Of a stretch of DNA of 64,000 bases, positions 15,404 to 23,414 are shown piece after piece. The notes under the pieces were generated by a model. It made no database searches. It was given only the letters and a program-made list of their open reading frames with translations, and was not told the origin of the DNA. Origin of the DNA: JAYZDK01 sp964604165 (lineage in GTDB: Bacteria; Myxococcota_A; UBA796; CAJQPC01); the NCBI GenBank assembly GCA_964604165.1, contig CAZRYF010000012.1, positions 23,984-87,983 of the forward strand, in the 5' to 3' direction. Every line of letters begins with the position of its first letter. The first letter of the stretch is position 1. Made by a program: the position numbers and the translations under genes.

Positions 15404-18253
15404 TCAAGAATCGACGTAGTCTTCAAGGGGCGGACAAGCGCAGACCAGGTTGCGATCGCCAAAAGCATCGTCGATGCGTCCCACAGCAGGCCAGAACTTG
15501 TGATCTCGGGTCCATGGGGCCGGAAAAGCAGCCAATTCCCGGCTGTAGGGGGCTTCCCACTGGGCCGACAGCAGGTCGAGCGCAGTGTGGGGTGCCCCCT
15601 TCAAAGGGTTCAACTCCCGATCCATTTCCCCCTTTTCGATGGCCTGAATTTCTCCGCGAATGGAGATCAGGGCATCACAGAACCGGTCAATCTCCTTCTT
15701 GGACTCGCTCTCGGTGGGTTCGATCATCAACGTGCCGGCCACGGGCCAGGACATGGTGGGAGCGTGAAATCCGTAGTCCATGAGGCGCTTGGCCACATCC
15801 ACCACGTCTACCCCAGCTTCAGCCTTGAAGGGCCGTACATCAATGATGCACTCGTGGGCCACCCAGCCACCCTCTCCCCGGTAGAGGACCGGAAAGTGCG
15901 GCTCCAGGCGCCGGGCCACATAGTTGGCGTTCAAGATCGCCACCTCGCTGGCCTTACGCACGCCTTCCACCCCCAAAAGCGCAATGTAGGCATAGGAAAT
16001 AGGCAGAATGCTTGCGCTTCCCCAAGGGGCCGCGGAAACCGCGCCAATGGAAGACTCTCCCCCCAACCCAGCCAAAGAGTGACCCGGGAGGTACGGCACC
16101 AGGTGCTCCGCCACCGCAATGGGGCCCATGCCCGGCCCACCGCCACCGTGAGGAATGGCGAAGGTCTTGTGCAAGTTCAGGTGGATCACGTCACCGCCAA
16201 ACTCCCCTGGACGGCACAGACCCACCATGGCGTTCATGTTCGCGCCGTCAATGTAGACTTGGCCGCCGTGGTCGTGCACGGTTTCGCAGATCTCGGAAAT
16301 GGTGGTCTCAAACACCCCATGGGTCGAGGGATAGGTCACCATCAGGGCTGCCAGGGACTCCCGATGCTCACCAGCCTTGGCGGCCAGGTCCGCCAGGTCG
16401 ATGTTGCCGTTGTCATCACAGGCGATGACCACCACCTTCATGCCAGCCATCACCGCGCTGGCGGGGTTTGTCCCGTGGGCTGATCTGGGAATCAAACAGA
16501 CGTTGCGGTGGGCCTCTCCCCGATCCCGGTGCCAGGCACGAATCACCAGCAAGCCCGCGTACTCCCCCTGGGAACCGGCATTGGGCTGCAGACTGACGCC
16601 AGCAAAGCCCGTGATCTCCGCGAGCCACGCCTCCAGGCGTGAAAACAGGGCCCGATAGCCCGCGGACTGTGCTGCGGGGGCAAAGGGATGAAGCTGCCCA
16701 AACCCAGCCCAGGTGACGGGCACCATCTGGGCCGTGGCGTTGAGCTTCATGGTGCACGACCCAAGGGGGATCATCGACGTGGTCAGGGACAGGTCCCGGG
16801 AAGAGAGCCTGTGAATGTACCGCAGCAGATCCGTTTCAGACCGGTGGGCAGAAAACACCGGGTGGGGGAGGATCGGGCCTTCCCGGCGCAAGGGTTCTGG
16901 CAGCAAGTGCGACACGTCCCAGTCGATGTCTCCTCCACCAAACGCTGCCAAGACATCCCGGACATCCTCATCCGTAGTGGTCTCATCCAGGCTGACTCCC
17001 ACGGACCCATCCTCGAAGGACCGCAGGTTGATGCCCGCCTCCTCGGCCGCCGCGTGAATCAACTCTGCGGAGCGTGGCCCCCCAGAGACATGCAGGGTGT
17101 CAAACGTGGGGTCTTCTCCAAGGGTGTAGCCAAGCGCAGCCAGCGCCCCTCCAAGCGCCCGGGTGCGGCGCATGACGCCGTCCGCAATACGCTGCAGCCC
17201 CTCGGGGCCGTGGTAGACCGCGTACATGGATGCGATCACCGCCAGCAACACCTGGGCAGTGCAGATATTCGAGGTGGCCCGATCACGGCGAATATGCTGC
17301 TCCCGGGTCTGCAAAGCCAGGCGCAAGGCCGTGCGACCAGCGGCGTCCTTGCTCACCCCCACGATGCGTCCAGGCACCTGGCGCTTGTAGGCGGCCCGAG
17401 TCGCGAGAAACGCCGCGTGCGGCCCACCAAAGCCCATGGGCACGCCCAGGCGCTGGCTGTTGCCCACCACCGCATCCGCCCCCCAGGATCCGGGGCTTCG
17501 CATGCGGGTCAGGGCCAAGAGGTCCGAGGCCACCACCACCAGTGCTCCGGCGTCGTGCGCTGCCTGGATTGTGGCAGCAGGGCTGCGAATGGCCCCATCG
17601 GTGGACGGCACCTGCAGGAGCACGCCAAAGACCGGCGTGGAAAAGTCCCAGCTCGCAGCCTCGGCCACCACCACCTGGATGCCCAGGGGGGCCGCTCGGG
17701 TTCGAACGACCTCGACGGTTTGGGGATGGCAGGAGGGATCCACAAGAAAGGTGTCCGAGGGTGCCCTTCTCCCCAGCACTCGGTGAAACAGCGTCATGAC
17801 CTCCGCAGCGCTCGTGCCTTCATCCAACATGGACGAGTTGGCTACCTCCATTCCGGTCAGGTCCGACACGAGGGTCTGGAAGTTCAAGAGCGCCTCCAGG
17901 CGGCCTTGGGAGATCTCCGCCTGGTAGGGGGTGTACTGCGTATACCAGGCCGGGTTCTCCAGCACGTTGCGCAGAATGACCGCCGGGGTCACGCACCCGT
18001 GGTAGCCCAGGCCCAGGTAGGAGCGAAAGGTTTGGTTCAGGCCCGCCAGATCGGCGAGTTCCGCCAAGACCTCCCGCTCCGTACCAGCCGCCGGAAGGTC
18101 GAAGACATGGTCGGTGAGAATGTTCTCCGGTACCGCAGCCCGGATCAACGCCTCCAGGGATTCCACACCCAGCTCTGCCAACATCTGCGCCACATCGGAC
18201 TCTCGAGGCCCGTTGTGACGGTCGACAAAGCGATCAGGAGGCTGCACCGTCAT
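15404..18253 (-). CDS. gcvP: glycine dehydrogenase (decarboxylating), P protein
   Basis: A 949-residue full-length P protein of the glycine cleavage system. It decarboxylates glycine on pyridoxal phosphate and passes the aminomethyl group to lipoyl-GcvH. The PLP lysine is in HLNLHKTFAIPHGGGGPG (about Lys693), followed by the glycine-rich loop. The N-terminal half carries the usual SMLDEGTSAAEVM and FLGLGYHG-like blocks (YLGLGYHGCVTP), and STHGVFE is present in the C-terminal half. Both halves are in one chain, as in proteobacteria and eukaryotes, not split as in many Gram-positives. The ATG lies 20 nt inside the gcvH coding end, so translation is coupled. Order gcvT-gcvH-gcvP is the standard operon. 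Confidence 0.97.
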   Translation of the reverse strand: MTVQPPDRFVDRHNGPRESDVAQMLAELGVESLEALIRAAVPENILTDHVFDLPAAGTEREVLAELADLAGLNQTFRSYLGLGYHGCVTPAVILRNVLENPAWYTQYTPYQAEISQGRLEALLNFQTLVSDLTGMEVANSSMLDEGTSAAEVMTLFHRVLGRRAPSDTFLVDPSCHPQTVEVVRTRAAPLGIQVVVAEAASWDFSTPVFGVLLQVPSTDGAIRSPAATIQAAHDAGALVVVASDLLALTRMRSPGSWGADAVVGNSQRLGVPMGFGGPHAAFLATRAAYKRQVPGRIVGVSKDAAGRTALRLALQTREQHIRRDRATSNICTAQVLLAVIASMYAVYHGPEGLQRIADGVMRRTRALGGALAALGYTLGEDPTFDTLHVSGGPRSAELIHAAAEEAGINLRSFEDGSVGVSLDETTTDEDVRDVLAAFGGGDIDWDVSHLLPEPLRREGPILPHPVFSAHRSETDLLRYIHRLSSRDLSLTTSMIPLGSCTMKLNATAQMVPVTWAGFGQLHPFAPAAQSAGYRALFSRLEAWLAEITGFAGVSLQPNAGSQGEYAGLLVIRAWHRDRGEAHRNVCLIPRSAHGTNPASAVMAGMKVVVIACDDNGNIDLADLAAKAGEHRESLAALMVTYPSTHGVFETTISEICETVHDHGGQVYIDGANMNAMVGLCRPGEFGGDVIHLNLHKTFAIPHGGGGPGMGPIAVAEHLVPYLPGHSLAGLGGESSIGAVSAAPWGSASILPISYAYIALLGVEGVRKASEVAILNANYVARRLEPHFPVLYRGEGGWVAHECIIDVRPFKAEAGVDVVDVAKRLMDYGFHAPTMSWPVAGTLMIEPTESESKKEIDRFCDALISIRGEIQAIEKGEMDRELNPLKGAPHTALDLLSAQWEAPYSRELAAFPAPWTRDHKFWPAVGRIDDAFGDRNLVCACPPLEDYVDS

Positions 18254-18629
18254 CGCCCAGGTGCTGTTGGTAGGCAGCAGAGTCCAGCAACTCCTCCAAC
18301 TCGGAGGCGTCTGCCAGCTTGATCTTGAACAGCCAGCCATCGCCATAGGGGTCCTGGTTGATGGCCTCCTCCGCACCGTCCAGCTCCTCGTTCACCTCCA
18401 CCACCTCCCCGCCAAGGGGGGAAAAAACATCCGAGACCGCCTTGACGCTCTCCAGCTCGGCAATGGGATCCCCAGCGCTGACCACTCCTCCCGCCTCCGG
18501 CAGCTGGGCGAACACGATGTCCCCCAGGGAGTCCTGGGCGTGCCAGGTAATGCCCACCGTCGCCACATCACCATCGATGCGAATCCACTCGTGGTCCTCG
18601 GTGTAGGTAAGTTCTGACGGGTAACTCAT
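18234..18629 (-). CDS. gcvH: glycine cleavage system H protein
   Basis: A 131-residue lipoyl carrier. YTEDHEWIRIDGDVATVGIT is the conserved start, and GDPIAELESVKAVSDVFSP contains the lipoylated Lys in ESVKA. YGDGWLFKI is the typical C-terminal block. It shuttles the aminomethyl intermediate between GcvP and GcvT and electrons to dihydrolipoamide dehydrogenase, which is not encoded here. The ATG overlaps the gcvT stop (ATGA) and the 3' end overlaps the gcvP start by 20 nt. Confidence 0.97.
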   Translation of the reverse strand: MSYPSELTYTEDHEWIRIDGDVATVGITWHAQDSLGDIVFAQLPEAGGVVSAGDPIAELESVKAVSDVFSPLGGEVVEVNEELDGAEEAINQDPYGDGWLFKIKLADASELEELLDSAAYQQHLGDDGAAS

Positions 18630-19735
18630 GCCGTCTCCTCGTAGTCGCGTTGAAAGAAAGGGGGTTTGACCACTTTGGCCGGGGCAATGCGCCCCCGGAC
18701 ATCCACCTCCAGAGAGGTGCCCGGGCGGCCATATCCGCGAGCCACATAGCCGAGCGCGATGTTGGTGCCCACGAGGGGGGAGCGGGTTCCACTGGTGATC
18801 TCCCCCACAGGCTTCCCTTCCGCAAGAATCACCTGGTGGGGACGCCCGATGCGACCCTCGATTTCCAGCCCCACCAGCCGTCGCTGAATTCCAGCTTCCT
18901 TCTGTGCGACCAGTGCATCGCGACCCACAAAAGAGGCCTTGTCCAGCTTGGTAATCCAGCGCAGCCCCGCCTCCAGGGGGGTCGTCTCGTCTGTGATCTC
19001 ATTGCCATAGAGCACGTTGCCCGCCTCCAGACGCAGAGTGTCCCGGGCTCCGAGCCCTACCAGGGCCAGGTCATGGGAAGCCCCGGCCGCCAGGATCTGA
19101 TCCCAGGCGCCTGCCACGGAATCGGCAGGGAGAAAGACCTCAAACCCATCTTCCCCGGTGTACCCGGTGCGGGCGATCCAGCAGCCGTCCACTCCAGCAA
19201 ACGCACCGGGCTGAATCGCCCCGCGCTTCATCTCCGACACATCCACCGCCGTGAGCTCCGCCACCACCCGCACGCCATGGCGGCCTTGCAGCGCCACCTG
19301 GGCCCAAACCGCCCCCTCATCCACAATGGACACGGTGTCCGGGGCCGGGTTGTGGGCGACCAGCCAGGCAAAGTCCTTGTCCCGGTTACTGGCATTCACA
19401 CAGACCAGGAAGTCCGCCTCTCCCAAGCGATACACAAAGACATCGTCCACGATGCCGCCCGCCTCGTTGAGAATCGCCGAATACTGGGACGCGCCAGGGG
19501 CCACCTTGCTGGCGTCGTTGGACAGCAGGTGGTTCAAGGCCTCCTCCGCCCCGCCCCCCCGGACCCGCACCTCGCCCATGTGGGAGACATCAAAGAGCCC
19601 CACCCCACGGCGAACCGCCAGGTGCTCCTGGATGATGCCCGTGTACTGGATGGGCATGTCCCATCCGCCAAAATCGATCATCCGGGCGCCAGCGGCCACG
19701 TGGTTCGCATGAAAAGGCGTGCGCCATAGCGACAT
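18626..19735 (-). CDS. gcvT: glycine cleavage system aminomethyltransferase, T protein
   Basis: 369 residues. GWDMPIQYTGIIQEHLAVR and GLFDVSHMGEVRVRG are the classic N-terminal folate-binding blocks, and ARTGYTGEDGFEVFLP and ARDTLRLEAGNVLYGNEI follow. It releases ammonia from the H-protein adduct and forms 5,10-methylenetetrahydrofolate, which FolD, encoded just upstream on the same strand, can convert further. Start: ATG at 19735 with GGGGAGG at good spacing; upstream in-frame codons have no family similarity. First gene of the gcv operon, divergent from a small PilZ-like gene. Confidence 0.96.
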   Translation of the reverse strand: MSLWRTPFHANHVAAGARMIDFGGWDMPIQYTGIIQEHLAVRRGVGLFDVSHMGEVRVRGGGAEEALNHLLSNDASKVAPGASQYSAILNEAGGIVDDVFVYRLGEADFLVCVNASNRDKDFAWLVAHNPAPDTVSIVDEGAVWAQVALQGRHGVRVVAELTAVDVSEMKRGAIQPGAFAGVDGCWIARTGYTGEDGFEVFLPADSVAGAWDQILAAGASHDLALVGLGARDTLRLEAGNVLYGNEITDETTPLEAGLRWITKLDKASFVGRDALVAQKEAGIQRRLVGLEIEGRIGRPHQVILAEGKPVGEITSGTRSPLVGTNIALGYVARGYGRPGTSLEVDVRGRIAPAKVVKPPFFQRDYEETA

Positions 19736-19762
19736 GCTGGCCTCCCCGGGGGGACTGCCCCT

Positions 19763-19778
19763 ATCCCGCCAACGGGAT
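19763..19778. other. small perfect hairpin in the gcvT leader
   Basis: ATCCCG-CCAA-CGGGAT forms a 6-bp stem with a 4-nt loop, 28 bp upstream of the gcvT start in the 112-bp divergent region. It may structure the gcvT leader or be an operator. It lacks the conserved parts of a glycine riboswitch, for which the space is also too small. Confidence 0.3.
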
Positions 19779-19847
19779 TTCGCAATCGGACCACAAACCC
19801 TGGCGAGACCAATTCTACCAAGGTATTTGACCCCTCCAAGGCATCGA

Positions 19848-20342
19848 ATGTTCGGACCAAACCTGCATACCACCGTCAGCATGAAGAACCACCTGGGAGA
19901 CCTCTGCGGCGGGACCGTGGAGTGGCTTACCTCTCGGGAGCTGGAAGTGAACGTCGACGGCCACCTGGAGCTTGACGCCAATTGTGAGATGCGAGTCGAG
20001 CTTCGGGGACTGCCGGTGTCGATCTACATCCACGGAACGGTCACAAAGCTGAAAGTGGATGACCTGGGGGAGGCCCAGACCCGTGCGGTCGTTCGCATTG
20101 ACCACATGCCGGAACTGGACCGGACCCGCCTGGAGAAGTGGCTCTCCGAGGGGGTGACCGGCGGAACCAGCGCGGATCCTGGCTCCTGGGTCGGCGAGCT
20201 CTCCGAGCACCACTCCGGTGTGGCCCGCAGCACGGGCCGTTCCTCGATTCGATCCGGCCTAAGGGCCGGCCTCGGCATGGTGCCGGACCGCTCCACCTCC
20301 GACAACTCCGAAGAGGACCCGGACGGTTCAGGCGCCTCGTAG
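19848..20342 (+). CDS. small hypothetical protein, weakly PilZ-like
   Basis: 164 residues from the ATG at 19848 (AAGG upstream). Residues about 15-105 alternate short beta strands (GGTVEWLTSRELEVNVDG, MRVELRGLPVSIYIHGTV, RAVVRIDHMPELDRTRLEKW), with the strand order and the final helix of a PilZ barrel. The c-di-GMP motifs RxxxR and DxSxxG are absent, so it would not bind c-di-GMP if it is PilZ-like. The last 55 residues are Ser/Gly/Asp-rich and probably disordered. It is divergent from gcvT and overlaps the end of folD by 15 bp. Function unknown. Confidence 0.6.
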   Translation: MFGPNLHTTVSMKNHLGDLCGGTVEWLTSRELEVNVDGHLELDANCEMRVELRGLPVSIYIHGTVTKLKVDDLGEAQTRAVVRIDHMPELDRTRLEKWLSEGVTGGTSADPGSWVGELSEHHSGVARSTGRSSIRSGLRAGLGMVPDRSTSDNSEEDPDGSGAS

Positions 20343-21164
20343 CAAAGCGCTCTTCAAGGTATTCGCCATCAGCATGGCGATGGTCATGGGCCCGACCCCA
20401 CCAGGAACAGGGGTGATCCACCCCGCCCGCCCCGCAGCGGCTTCTGTGTCCACATCTCCACAAAGCGTGCCGTCCTCCAGTCGGTTGATGCCCACATCGA
20501 TGACCGCTGCGCCCTCCTTGATCCAGTCTCCACGAACCATGCGGGGCCGCCCCACCGCTGCCACCACCACATCCGCGCGGGCCACCTCACCTGCCAGATC
20601 CCGGGTGCGGGAATGACACAAGGTCACCGTGGCATTCTGATGCAAGAGCAAGTGAGCCATGGGCTTGCCCACGATGTCCGATCGGCCAATGACCACGGCG
20701 TGCGCACCCTCCAGGGGGACCTCCGCGTCCTCCAGCAAGCGCATGACGCCCAGGGGCGTGCAAGGCACAAAGCGCGGACGTCCCTGCGCGAGCCGCCCGG
20801 CGTTTTCCGGGTGAAAGCCATCCACGTCCTTGGCCGGGTCCACCGCATCGAGCACCGCCTGGGTGTCCAAATGGGCCGGCAAGGGCAGCTGCACCAGGAT
20901 CCCGTCGATGACCGGGTCCCGATTCAGGCTTGCAATACAAGCCAGGAGATCAGCCTGGGAGATCTCCGCGGGCAGGTCGATCTGCCGGTGAAGAAACCCC
21001 ACGCGGCCAGCCACCAGGGTCTTTCTACGCACGTAGACCTGGGAGGCGGGATTCTCACCGACCAGCACCACGGCGAGTCCTGGCGGACGCTCCATTGCCT
21101 CTACGGCGGGTCGAACCCGGCCCTGGTTGAGTCGCCTTGCGAGGGCGCGGCCATCCAGCATCAT
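20328..21164 (-). CDS. folD: bifunctional methylenetetrahydrofolate dehydrogenase/cyclohydrolase
   Basis: 278 residues. YVRRKTLVAGRVGF carries the Tyr-x-x-x-Lys catalytic pair. DGILVQLPLPAHLD and PAKDVDGFHPENAGRL are the conserved folate-site blocks. VVIGRSDIVGKPMAHLLL is the NADP-binding loop, and ITPVPGGVGPMTIAMLM is the C-terminal signature. It interconverts 5,10-methylene-, methenyl- and 10-formyl-THF. The first ATG overlaps the stop of the fmdB-like gene (ATGA); a second ATG follows immediately and either could be used. Near gcvT, it makes a one-carbon neighbourhood. Confidence 0.96.
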   Translation of the reverse strand: MMLDGRALARRLNQGRVRPAVEAMERPPGLAVVLVGENPASQVYVRRKTLVAGRVGFLHRQIDLPAEISQADLLACIASLNRDPVIDGILVQLPLPAHLDTQAVLDAVDPAKDVDGFHPENAGRLAQGRPRFVPCTPLGVMRLLEDAEVPLEGAHAVVIGRSDIVGKPMAHLLLHQNATVTLCHSRTRDLAGEVARADVVVAAVGRPRMVRGDWIKEGAAVIDVGINRLEDGTLCGDVDTEAAAGRAGWITPVPGGVGPMTIAMLMANTLKSALLRGA

Positions 21165-21629
21165 GTGTCGCTTCCCGAGGACTTGGAGCTGGAGCTGCTC
21201 CCGGAGGAGGCACCCTTGGAGGCACTCCCACCCGCGTCACTGCTGGAGGCACTGCTGGAGGCACTGCTGGAGGCACTGCTGGAGGCACTGCTGGAGGCAC
21301 TGCTNNNNNNNNNNNNNNNNNNNNNNNNNNNNNNNNNNNNNNNNNNNNNNNNNNNNNNNNNNNNNNNNNNNNNNNNNNNNNNNNNNNNNNNNNNNNNNNN
21401 NNNNGGAGGCCTCGCCGCCCCCGCCGCCAGAGGCGTCGGAGCCGCTCTTCAGACCATAGTGGTCCTTGTACCAACCCCCACCCTTCAGATGAAAGGTGGT
21501 GGCGGATACGAGCTTTCTCAGGCCCTCGGCATCACAGCTCGGGCACTCGCTCAACAGGGGATCGGACATTTTTTGAAAGTGCTCGAACTGGTGACCACAG
21601 GCGGCACAGGCATATTCGTAGATAGGCAT
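21161..21629 (-). CDS. FmdB-family zinc ribbon protein with Ser/Ala-rich repeat tail (contains assembly gap)
   Basis: The N-terminus MPIYEYACAACGHQFEHFQ, with CPSC further on, is the FmdB/CxxC_CxxC_SSSS zinc ribbon. LVSATTFHLKGGGWYKDHYG is the conserved second block. The tail is Gly- and then Ser/Ala-rich, encoded partly by a 12-bp tandem repeat. The coding span includes 100 N and is not a multiple of three, so the N run is a placeholder of unknown true length; the frame on both sides reads sensibly, and the end (SGSDT, TGA) overlaps the folD ATG. FmdB was first noted as a regulator near formamidase genes; its biochemical role is unclear. Likely a short coupled operon with folD. Confidence 0.8.
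21241..21304. repeat. 12-bp tandem repeat in the fmdB-like tail
   Basis: Five perfect copies of TGCTGGAGGCAC (21241-21300) plus four bases of a sixth run straight into the N block. On the coding strand each unit encodes Ala-Ser-Ser-Ser-type residues. The array length is probably larger than shown and caused the assembly break. Confidence 0.9.
21305..21404. other. assembly gap (100 N)
   Basis: Exactly 100 N, the conventional length for a gap of unknown size. It interrupts the fmdB-like gene within its low-complexity repeat. Confidence 0.99.
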
Positions 21630-21702
21630 ACTGGCGGGTATTAATGCCAATGGAGCTTGGAGCAAGCGCAGTGTCACGGCCCTCCCGGGTTAAAACAAGG
21701 TC

Positions 21703-22500
21703 ATGACCTTGTTCCTTCAACTCTTGGCCCTCGGATGCCTGGCCCTGGCGGCCGGGCTGGCGGGGGGGCTTGCCCTTTGGGCCATGGAGCGAGGCGAACC
21801 CATCCGAATCACCCGGGAAGGCCTCTCTTCCTGGTCCCGGGAGTTCGCGATCCAGGCTCTGAAATACCTCCTGCACCCCCTGGGGTGGATGGAGACGCGC
21901 CCCCGGCGGCACTCCTCCGCGCCGGGCACCCGCACCCCGGTGCTGCTGCTTCCCGGCTACGGGGACAACCACACCCTGTTGGGCCCCATGGGGATCTTCC
22001 TGCGGAACAAGGGTTGGCCCTGGGTGCAGGCCATCAACCACCCCCCCGCCAAGACCGTGCCCGAAATGGCTGCCGGCCTGGCAGGGCGAGTCAGGGAAAT
22101 GCAGCGCGTGAGCGGCTCCGAGCAAGTCGATCTCGTGTGCCACTCCATGGGGGGAGTCGTGGCGACCTGGTACCTGAACCACCTGGAAGGTGCACCCCAC
22201 GTGCGCCGCATGGTGAGCATCGCCACCCCCTTTGCGGGCACGAAGGTGGCGGTCTTCGGACCCAGGCGCCCCGCCCGCGACCTGCTCCCCACCTCGAGCG
22301 TCATGGAGAAGGTCGGCCTCCCCCCCGTGCCCACCACCGCCATCCAGTCCTCCTTTGATGCGGTGGTGCTACCGCAATCCTCCGCCACTCTTCCAGAGAT
22401 GGACGCCTACACCAATGTGACGGTCCACGGACATGGCCACAAGGCCATGTTGTACTCCACCGAGGTCCTGGGGCATATCTGCCGGGCCCTGGAGAACTGA
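21703..22500 (+). CDS. alpha/beta-hydrolase, triacylglycerol lipase-like
   Basis: 265 residues with an N-terminal membrane segment (LFLQLLALGCLALAAGLAGGL). PVLLLPGYGDNHTLLGPM provides the oxyanion region, and LVCHSMGGVVATWYL is the nucleophile elbow (Ser in CHSMGG). The catalytic His is probably in VTVHGHGHKAMLYS near the C-terminus. This is the layout of membrane-anchored bacterial lipases/esterases related to EstA/LipA. It is followed after 2 bp by the first of two ArsA-type ATPase genes, with which it is probably co-transcribed. It might act on membrane lipids or a tail-anchored client; that is speculation. Confidence 0.85.
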   Translation: MTLFLQLLALGCLALAAGLAGGLALWAMERGEPIRITREGLSSWSREFAIQALKYLLHPLGWMETRPRRHSSAPGTRTPVLLLPGYGDNHTLLGPMGIFLRNKGWPWVQAINHPPAKTVPEMAAGLAGRVREMQRVSGSEQVDLVCHSMGGVVATWYLNHLEGAPHVRRMVSIATPFAGTKVAVFGPRRPARDLLPTSSVMEKVGLPPVPTTAIQSSFDAVVLPQSSATLPEMDAYTNVTVHGHGHKAMLYSTEVLGHICRALEN

Positions 22501-22502
22501 CC

Positions 22503-23414
22503 ATGAGTCTGCGCGAGGCGCGTGTGGTGGTGGTCATGGGAAAGGGAGGGGTCGGAAAGACCACCCTCACCGCTGCCCTGGCCCTCAACCGCGCGCGGGA
22601 AGGGAAGCGGGTGCTTGTGGTCGAGGTGGGCGGGTCCTCCCGCTTCAGCGCATTGTTTGGACTTGCGGGCACCTACACCCCCACCCAGGTGACAGACGGT
22701 GTCCACGCCATCACTTTGACCCCCGAGGAGGCCATTGAGGACTTCGTCGTGATTCGACTGAAGCTGAGGTCCCTCTACCACCTTGTGTTCGGCAACCGGG
22801 TCATGCGGCCTTTTCTGGCGGCCGTTCCCGGGCTGCACGACCTCATCCAGTTGGGAAAGGTCTTCTTCGAGGAAGCCCGCACCCACTCCGACGGCTCCTT
22901 TGTGTGGGATCAAATTCTCCTGGATGCCCCCGCCACAGGCCACGGGGTCACCATGCTCCATGCGCCCCGCTCCATGATGGAGCTCACAGGATCGGGGCCG
23001 TTTCATGAAAACGCCCGCGACGTCCACGACCTGTTTTCGGATCCGGCACGCACCAGCCTCGTGGTGGCGGCCCTTCCCGAGGAGCTGGTGGTAAATGAAA
23101 CCCTGGAGCTGGTCGATGGACTGGAGGAGCTCGCGGACCAACTGGTCCTTGGCGTGCTGAACGAGGTGCAACCCGTGTGGGAGTCTCCCTTTTCCCTGGA
23201 ACGGGCCCAGCCGTTCCTGGAGGGGCGCGGCATGGATGAGGCCCTGAAGCTTGCGTGGGCAGAGGCTGCCCGTGGTGAGTTGCAGGAGCAGTCCCATACC
23301 CGGCTGGTAGAGGGGCTCGGCTGCCCGGTGGTGGAGCTGCCACTTCTTGAGGTGCGGGATCTTGAAAGGGCTGACCTGGAACACCTGGCATCCTGCCTGG
23401 AGCCGAGGCCGTGA
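22503..23414 (+). CDS. ArsA-family ATPase (first of tandem pair)
   Basis: 303 residues. VMGKGGVGKTTLTAALAL (about 11-28) is the deviant Walker A of the ArsA/Get3/MinD class, with the signature Lys before GVGK. VVEVGGSSRFSALFG is a shortened switch-I-like segment, and ILLDAPATGHGVTML is the switch II/Walker B region (DAPATGH). The ArsA metal cysteines are not evident. Members form nucleotide-gated dimers; Get3 delivers tail-anchored proteins and ArsA pumps arsenite. It overlaps the second ArsA gene by 4 bp (GTGA), which suggests a heterodimer. No arsenic-resistance genes adjoin. Confidence 0.9.
   Translation: MSLREARVVVVMGKGGVGKTTLTAALALNRAREGKRVLVVEVGGSSRFSALFGLAGTYTPTQVTDGVHAITLTPEEAIEDFVVIRLKLRSLYHLVFGNRVMRPFLAAVPGLHDLIQLGKVFFEEARTHSDGSFVWDQILLDAPATGHGVTMLHAPRSMMELTGSGPFHENARDVHDLFSDPARTSLVVAALPEELVVNETLELVDGLEELADQLVLGVLNEVQPVWESPFSLERAQPFLEGRGMDEALKLAWAEAARGELQEQSHTRLVEGLGCPVVELPLLEVRDLERADLEHLASCLEPRP

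Noticed and set aside
19736..19847. Glycine riboswitch before gcvT
   Set aside because: The region is about 110 bp including the divergent promoter and lacks the conserved aptamer cores; only a 6-bp hairpin was seen.
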